DNA of 64,000 nt from Planctomycetota bacterium (GTDB taxonomy: Bacteria > Planctomycetota > UBA8742 > UBA2392). The notes beneath the pieces were generated by a model. It ran no database searches, was not told where the DNA came from, and worked only from the letters and a program-made list of their open reading frames with translations. How positions within the stretch are numbered: position 1 is the stretch's first letter; every line of letters begins with the position of its first letter. A program made the translations under genes and the position numbers. The stretch covers positions 53,462 to 117,461 of the forward strand of contig JADZFR010000023.1 in assembly GCA_020849795.1 (NCBI GenBank). Reading direction: 5' to 3'. Shown here one piece after another: positions 61,089-64,000 of the stretch.

Positions 61089-62193
61089 CACCGTCAGCCT
61101 GCTGACCGACTCGGCCAGCGAAATGATGATCCCGCTGTTGCCGGCCTTCATCATGGCCATGGGCGCCGGCGCGATGGCACTGGGCTGGATTGAGGGGTTT
61201 GCCGACGCGATCTCTGCGGTGCTCAAGCTCTTTGCCGGCCGCTGGGCCGACCGCATCGGCCGCAACAAACCGTTCGTGGTCGTCGGCTACGGCCTGGCAT
61301 CAATCGCGCGCCCGTTTATGGCCCTGGCGGCGGCGCCGTGGCATGTGCTGCTGGTTCGCGGCACTGACCGGGTGGGCAAGGGCCTGCGTACCAGCCCGCG
61401 CGATGCGTTGATTGCCATGTCGGTCGAGCCCGCGCAACGCGGCGCCGCCTTCGGGCTGCACCGCGCCATGGACCACGCCGGCGCAGTGATCGGGCCGCTG
61501 GTCGCGGCAGCATTCCTGTACTGGCTTTCCAGCGACCTGCCCACCCTGTTTCTGCTGACGGCAATCCCGGGCGTGCTGGTGATCGGCGTCGCGCTGTTCG
61601 GCGTGCAGGAAACGCCGCGCCCGCAAGCCATGCCCGAAGCAGCGCCCAAACCGCGCGCGCTGGCGCGCTTTCTGGTCCCGCTTGGGCTGTTCACGCTGGG
61701 CAAATCATCCGAAGTGTTTCTGCTGCTCAAGGCGGGCGCGGGCTTTGACCAGCTTGCCATGTTTCCGCTGCTGTGGGTCGGCCTGAGCCTGGTCAAGATG
61801 ATCTCGTCAGTGCCCGGCGGAAAGATCAGTGACCGGCTGGGCCGCCGCCGCACGATTGCCGCCGGATGGCTGCTGTTTGCCGTCGTTTACGCCGCACTGT
61901 CGATTGTCGAAAACCAGGTTGCCGTCTTTGCACTGATCGGCGTGTACGGCCTGTATTGCGGCTTGACCGAGGGGGCCGAGAAGGCGCTGGTCTCCGAGCT
62001 GGCGCCCGCAAACAAGCAAGGCGCGGCCTTTGGCTGGTATCACGTGACGTTGGGCCTGCTGGCGCTGCTGGCCAGCGGCTTGTTCGGCGCGCTGTACGAG
62101 CTTGTCAGCAGCCGGGCGGCCTTCCTGACCAGCGCCGTGCTTGCCGTGGCGGCAACGATCGCGTTGTGGGCGCTTTCTCGGCCGCGGCCGTAG
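61036..62193 (+). CDS. MFS transporter
   Basis: A 385-residue major-facilitator protein with ~12 hydrophobic helices. MFS-type signatures are FAGRWADRIGRNKPFVVVGY in the loop after helix 2 and GGKISDRLGRRRTIAAGW in the second half. FGLHRAMDHAGAVIGPLVAAAFL is typical of the subgroup with RDALIAMS motifs. The substrate is unknown. The start (61036) is inside the right 95-bp repeat and overlaps the remnant stop of the CPBP gene by ATGA. Its original operon partner now lies beyond the insertion, and a terminator lies upstream, so expression may be altered. Confidence 0.9.
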   Translation: MSVVPKRSWLSRNVIVLGTVSLLTDSASEMMIPLLPAFIMAMGAGAMALGWIEGFADAISAVLKLFAGRWADRIGRNKPFVVVGYGLASIARPFMALAAAPWHVLLVRGTDRVGKGLRTSPRDALIAMSVEPAQRGAAFGLHRAMDHAGAVIGPLVAAAFLYWLSSDLPTLFLLTAIPGVLVIGVALFGVQETPRPQAMPEAAPKPRALARFLVPLGLFTLGKSSEVFLLLKAGAGFDQLAMFPLLWVGLSLVKMISSVPGGKISDRLGRRRTIAAGWLLFAVVYAALSIVENQVAVFALIGVYGLYCGLTEGAEKALVSELAPANKQGAAFGWYHVTLGLLALLASGLFGALYELVSSRAAFLTSAVLAVAATIALWALSRPRP

Positions 62194-63081
62194 CTACTTC
62201 CAGGGCATCGGGTCAAGGCCGCGGTCCGGCGCATAGGTCTTGTGGCAGTCCATGCACTGGTTGCGCAGCGTCAGGTAATGCGGCTCAACGCCCGAAGGGT
62301 TTCGCGCGCGGGCCAGATCAGAAATCTTGTTCGCCTGCGCCTCAATGCTGCGCCAGCGCCGGGCCTGGTCGTCGGCGAAGTCATGAATGATGCGCGTGCC
62401 CTTCAGCACCGCGTCCTTGTCCAGCCGGCGCACGCCGCGGCCTGCCGTGAACCACGCGGCCCGCATCTCGTACATCTTCATCACCCACTGCGGTGCGCCG
62501 TTCAGCTTCATGCGGCCCCACGGTTCGTCCTCGAACACCGTGTCGTTCTCGTACCAGCCCTTGAGCGTCTCGGGCAGCACGCCGTGCGTCTGCAATGACC
62601 AGTGCTCGAAGTGGCACGCCTCGCAGGCCATGTTCGTCTCATTGACCTTGGCCCGGGCGTCGCGCCAGTCGGCGTTGTTGGCCGCCGTGGCGGCTTGCCG
62701 GTTGACGTCGCGCACTTTCTCCCAGCGCTCGGCAAAGCTGCGTGCCTTCTGGGCCACGTCGCCCGCCGCCAGCTCGAGATAGAACATCTCGGCAATCTCG
62801 GGATACATCGAGTTCGCGACAATCAGCCCGCAGTCGTACCACATCTGCCGCATCTTCTGGCGCATCACCGACTGCTGCACCCACTCTTCCCATGGCTTGG
62901 CCAGCCGCGCCGATTTTGGCTGCTCAGGCTCAGGCTTTGGCTTTGGCTCCTGCTGCTGCGGTGCCGCGCCAATGGCGGTGCCCTTTGGTTGCGGCTGATC
63001 GGCGGCCTTGACGCACCCGAACACGCAGGCCGCACAGGCAAGCAGAAAGGCAAGCGCCAGCACCGGAGCTGTTGGTTTCAT
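62194..63081 (-). CDS. Diheme c-type cytochrome lipoprotein
   Basis: A 295-residue protein with a Cys-rich signal region (LALAFLLACAACVFGC) that includes lipobox-like sites, then a Pro/Lys/Glu/Gln linker. The body is helical with two CxxCH heme sites, CEACH (residue ~152) and CMDCH (~278). The Met- and Trp-rich MRQKMRQMWYDCGLI segment and spacing recall cytochrome c'-like four-helix proteins, but the heme sites are far apart. Likely periplasmic electron transfer. Its stop codon abuts the MFS stop (TAGCTA). It follows nuoI on the same strand by 33 bp. Confidence 0.83.
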   Translation of the reverse strand: MKPTAPVLALAFLLACAACVFGCVKAADQPQPKGTAIGAAPQQQEPKPKPEPEQPKSARLAKPWEEWVQQSVMRQKMRQMWYDCGLIVANSMYPEIAEMFYLELAAGDVAQKARSFAERWEKVRDVNRQAATAANNADWRDARAKVNETNMACEACHFEHWSLQTHGVLPETLKGWYENDTVFEDEPWGRMKLNGAPQWVMKMYEMRAAWFTAGRGVRRLDKDAVLKGTRIIHDFADDQARRWRSIEAQANKISDLARARNPSGVEPHYLTLRNQCMDCHKTYAPDRGLDPMPWK

Positions 63082-63114
63082 GTCGAACTATGAGTATCCC
63101 GCGGGCCCAACCGC

Positions 63115-63795
63115 TTACGCGCCGTCCTGGCGCACACCCTTGCGGAAGTCTGTCACACCGTGCGTGACATCGGGGCCGCAACCGCCCGGGCTTAGCGGAT
63201 AGTTGCCGTTGGCATCTCTGCCGCTGCGCGACAGGTTCAGGCTGCCCATGAACTCGTCGTTGTTCTTGACCAGCCGCGCCATGTCAAAGATGAAGTCGCC
63301 GCGCTTGACGCCGACCTGGTTGTAGGTGGTGGTCATGGCAATCGCGTCTTTGGGGCAGGCTTCGACGCACATGCCGCAATAGATGCACTTCAGCATATCG
63401 ATTTCAAACGACTGCGGCTTCTTGAAGCGCTGGGCGCCAAAGTCCTCGATCGTGGCCTGTTCGCCCTCAATGATGATGCACTCGGCGGGGCAGGCCGTGC
63501 TGCACATGTAGCAGGCGACGCACTTGATGTTGCCGCCGTCGTCCACTTTCAGGTAATGCTCGCCGCGGTAGCCCACAGCCGGGATGTGCCGCTGCTCGGG
63601 TGTGCTGTTGGCGCCGACGTAATCAATCGTCGTGCTTGGCCGGAAGATCATCTTGAAGGTGTTGACCATGCCCTTGAAGATTTCGACCAGGTACGTGCGC
63701 TCCCAGAAATTGAGCTTGCGCTCATTGGCGCGCCGGTCCTGGGCGGTCTCGCCGGTCATGATGCCGCGCACGTCGGTTGCATGTTCGTGGGCCAC
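63115..63795 (-). CDS. nuoI: NADH-quinone oxidoreductase subunit I (NuoI-like 8Fe ferredoxin)
   Basis: A 226-residue complex I subunit I. Two 4Fe-4S motifs are clear: CVACYMCSTACPAECI and CIYCGMCVEACPKDAI, which pass electrons toward quinone. GTG 63795 was chosen because GGGAG lies 7 nt upstream; ATG 63759 has no ribosome site. The C-terminal tail (GPDVTHGVTDFRKGVRQ) is longer than in many NuoI. No other nuo gene is in the window, so a stand-alone or split complex is possible. Confidence 0.88.
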   Translation of the reverse strand: MAHEHATDVRGIMTGETAQDRRANERKLNFWERTYLVEIFKGMVNTFKMIFRPSTTIDYVGANSTPEQRHIPAVGYRGEHYLKVDDGGNIKCVACYMCSTACPAECIIIEGEQATIEDFGAQRFKKPQSFEIDMLKCIYCGMCVEACPKDAIAMTTTYNQVGVKRGDFIFDMARLVKNNDEFMGSLNLSRSGRDANGNYPLSPGGCGPDVTHGVTDFRKGVRQDGA

Positions 63796-63814
63796 AGCAG
63801 TTCTCCCGGGCGGG

Positions 63815-63842
63815 AATATAGCATCGGCAACCCCGCTGTCAT
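63815..63842 (-). promoter_or_regulatory. Promoter of the nuoI-type gene
   Basis: On the minus strand -35 ATGACA (63842-63837), 16 nt, -10 TATATT (63820-63815), each 5 of 6 to consensus, with a start expected ~10 nt before the GGGAG ribosome site. Confidence 0.6.
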
Positions 63843-63878
63843 GGGGCATGCAATGCCCCCGGTTGCAACACGCAAGCA

Positions 63879-63905
63879 AAAAGCCCCCGCGATGCGGGGG
63901 CTTTT
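63879..63905 (-). terminator. Intrinsic terminator upstream of the nuoI promoter
   Basis: Perfect 12-bp arms AAAAGCCCCCGC and GCGGGGGCTTTT with a 3-nt loop. On the minus strand the T-run is TTTTTGCTT, so it ends a minus-strand gene lying beyond the window. A second small hairpin (GGGGCAT/ATGCCCC, 63843-63859) lies next to it. Nothing else is seen in 63906-64000 apart from GTGAAGA/TCTTCAC arms at 63951-63970. Confidence 0.75.
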
Positions 63906-64000
63906 GCCGGCGAGTTGCCTCGCCTGAAGATTGTGCATGTGGCCTGCATCGTGAAGACTAGCCTCTTCACTTTACACGGTTCAGGGGGCTATCCCCAAAC

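Overview
The window is about 64 kb of GC-rich bacterial DNA, densely packed with genes on both strands. No rRNA or tRNA gene, transposase, integrase or CRISPR array was recognised by eye. The content points to the PVC group, most likely Planctomycetota: a transcript-cleavage factor GreA carried on the end of a ~750-residue protein (the chlamydial/PVC layout), two receptor-like Ser/Thr kinases with extracytoplasmic parts (one with an N-terminal FHA domain), OprP/OprO-type porins, a terpenoid-cyclase-fold secreted protein, multiheme cytochrome lipoproteins, and degenerate 'cacagatgaacacagat' intergenic repeats. The taxon is an inference.

Layout. 1-3 kb: a BoxB-like di-iron oxygenase behind its TetR regulator, then a TrmB-type regulator. 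3-10.6 kb: a giant secreted repeat protein with a C-terminal sorting tag, a secreted toroid-fold protein and an RCC1 lipoprotein. 10.7-12.9 kb: an ArsR / double-AHSA1 / DUF1801 / VOC operon. 13-19 kb: ispH, two secreted proteins of unknown role and a CorC-type membrane protein. 19-27.3 kb: FHA-kinase, a D12-class DNA methyltransferase, the long GreA and a TPR protein. 27.7-32 kb: a coiled-coil protein, gatA-gatC and a signal peptidase. 32-39 kb: four tandem phosphate-selective-type porins. 40-49.2 kb: a receptor kinase followed by three linked genes of unknown role. 49.2-57.1 kb: a LuxR-type regulator, a coiled-coil protein, nadD, icd, an LRR protein, a pseudo-receiver, an HD protein, a lipoprotein and a CPBP intramembrane protease. 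57.1-61 kb: an insertion carrying a tetraheme lipoprotein gene, a membrane-anchored protein and a Cys-rich secreted protein. 61-64 kb: an MFS transporter, a diheme lipoprotein and nuoI.

Most notable observations. (1) The CPBP and MFS genes once overlapped by ATGA. They are now separated by ~3.85 kb bounded by two 95-bp direct repeats (92/95 identical), each repeat holding the old gene junction. (2) The first cargo gene has its lipoprotein signal peptide out of frame with its body across a C9 run; C8 would restore the frame, so it is either phase-variable or a sequencing error. (3) Several genes have a -10-like hexamer 5-7 nt before the ATG and no Shine-Dalgarno, which predicts leaderless mRNAs; others have good SD sites. 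(4) greA has a near-consensus promoter followed at once by a GC hairpin and a T7 run, suggesting attenuation. (5) The giant secreted protein ends in a Gly-rich/Cys/TM/Arg tag resembling MYXO-CTERM, and the window also encodes a CPBP-family protease, the class that processes such tags.
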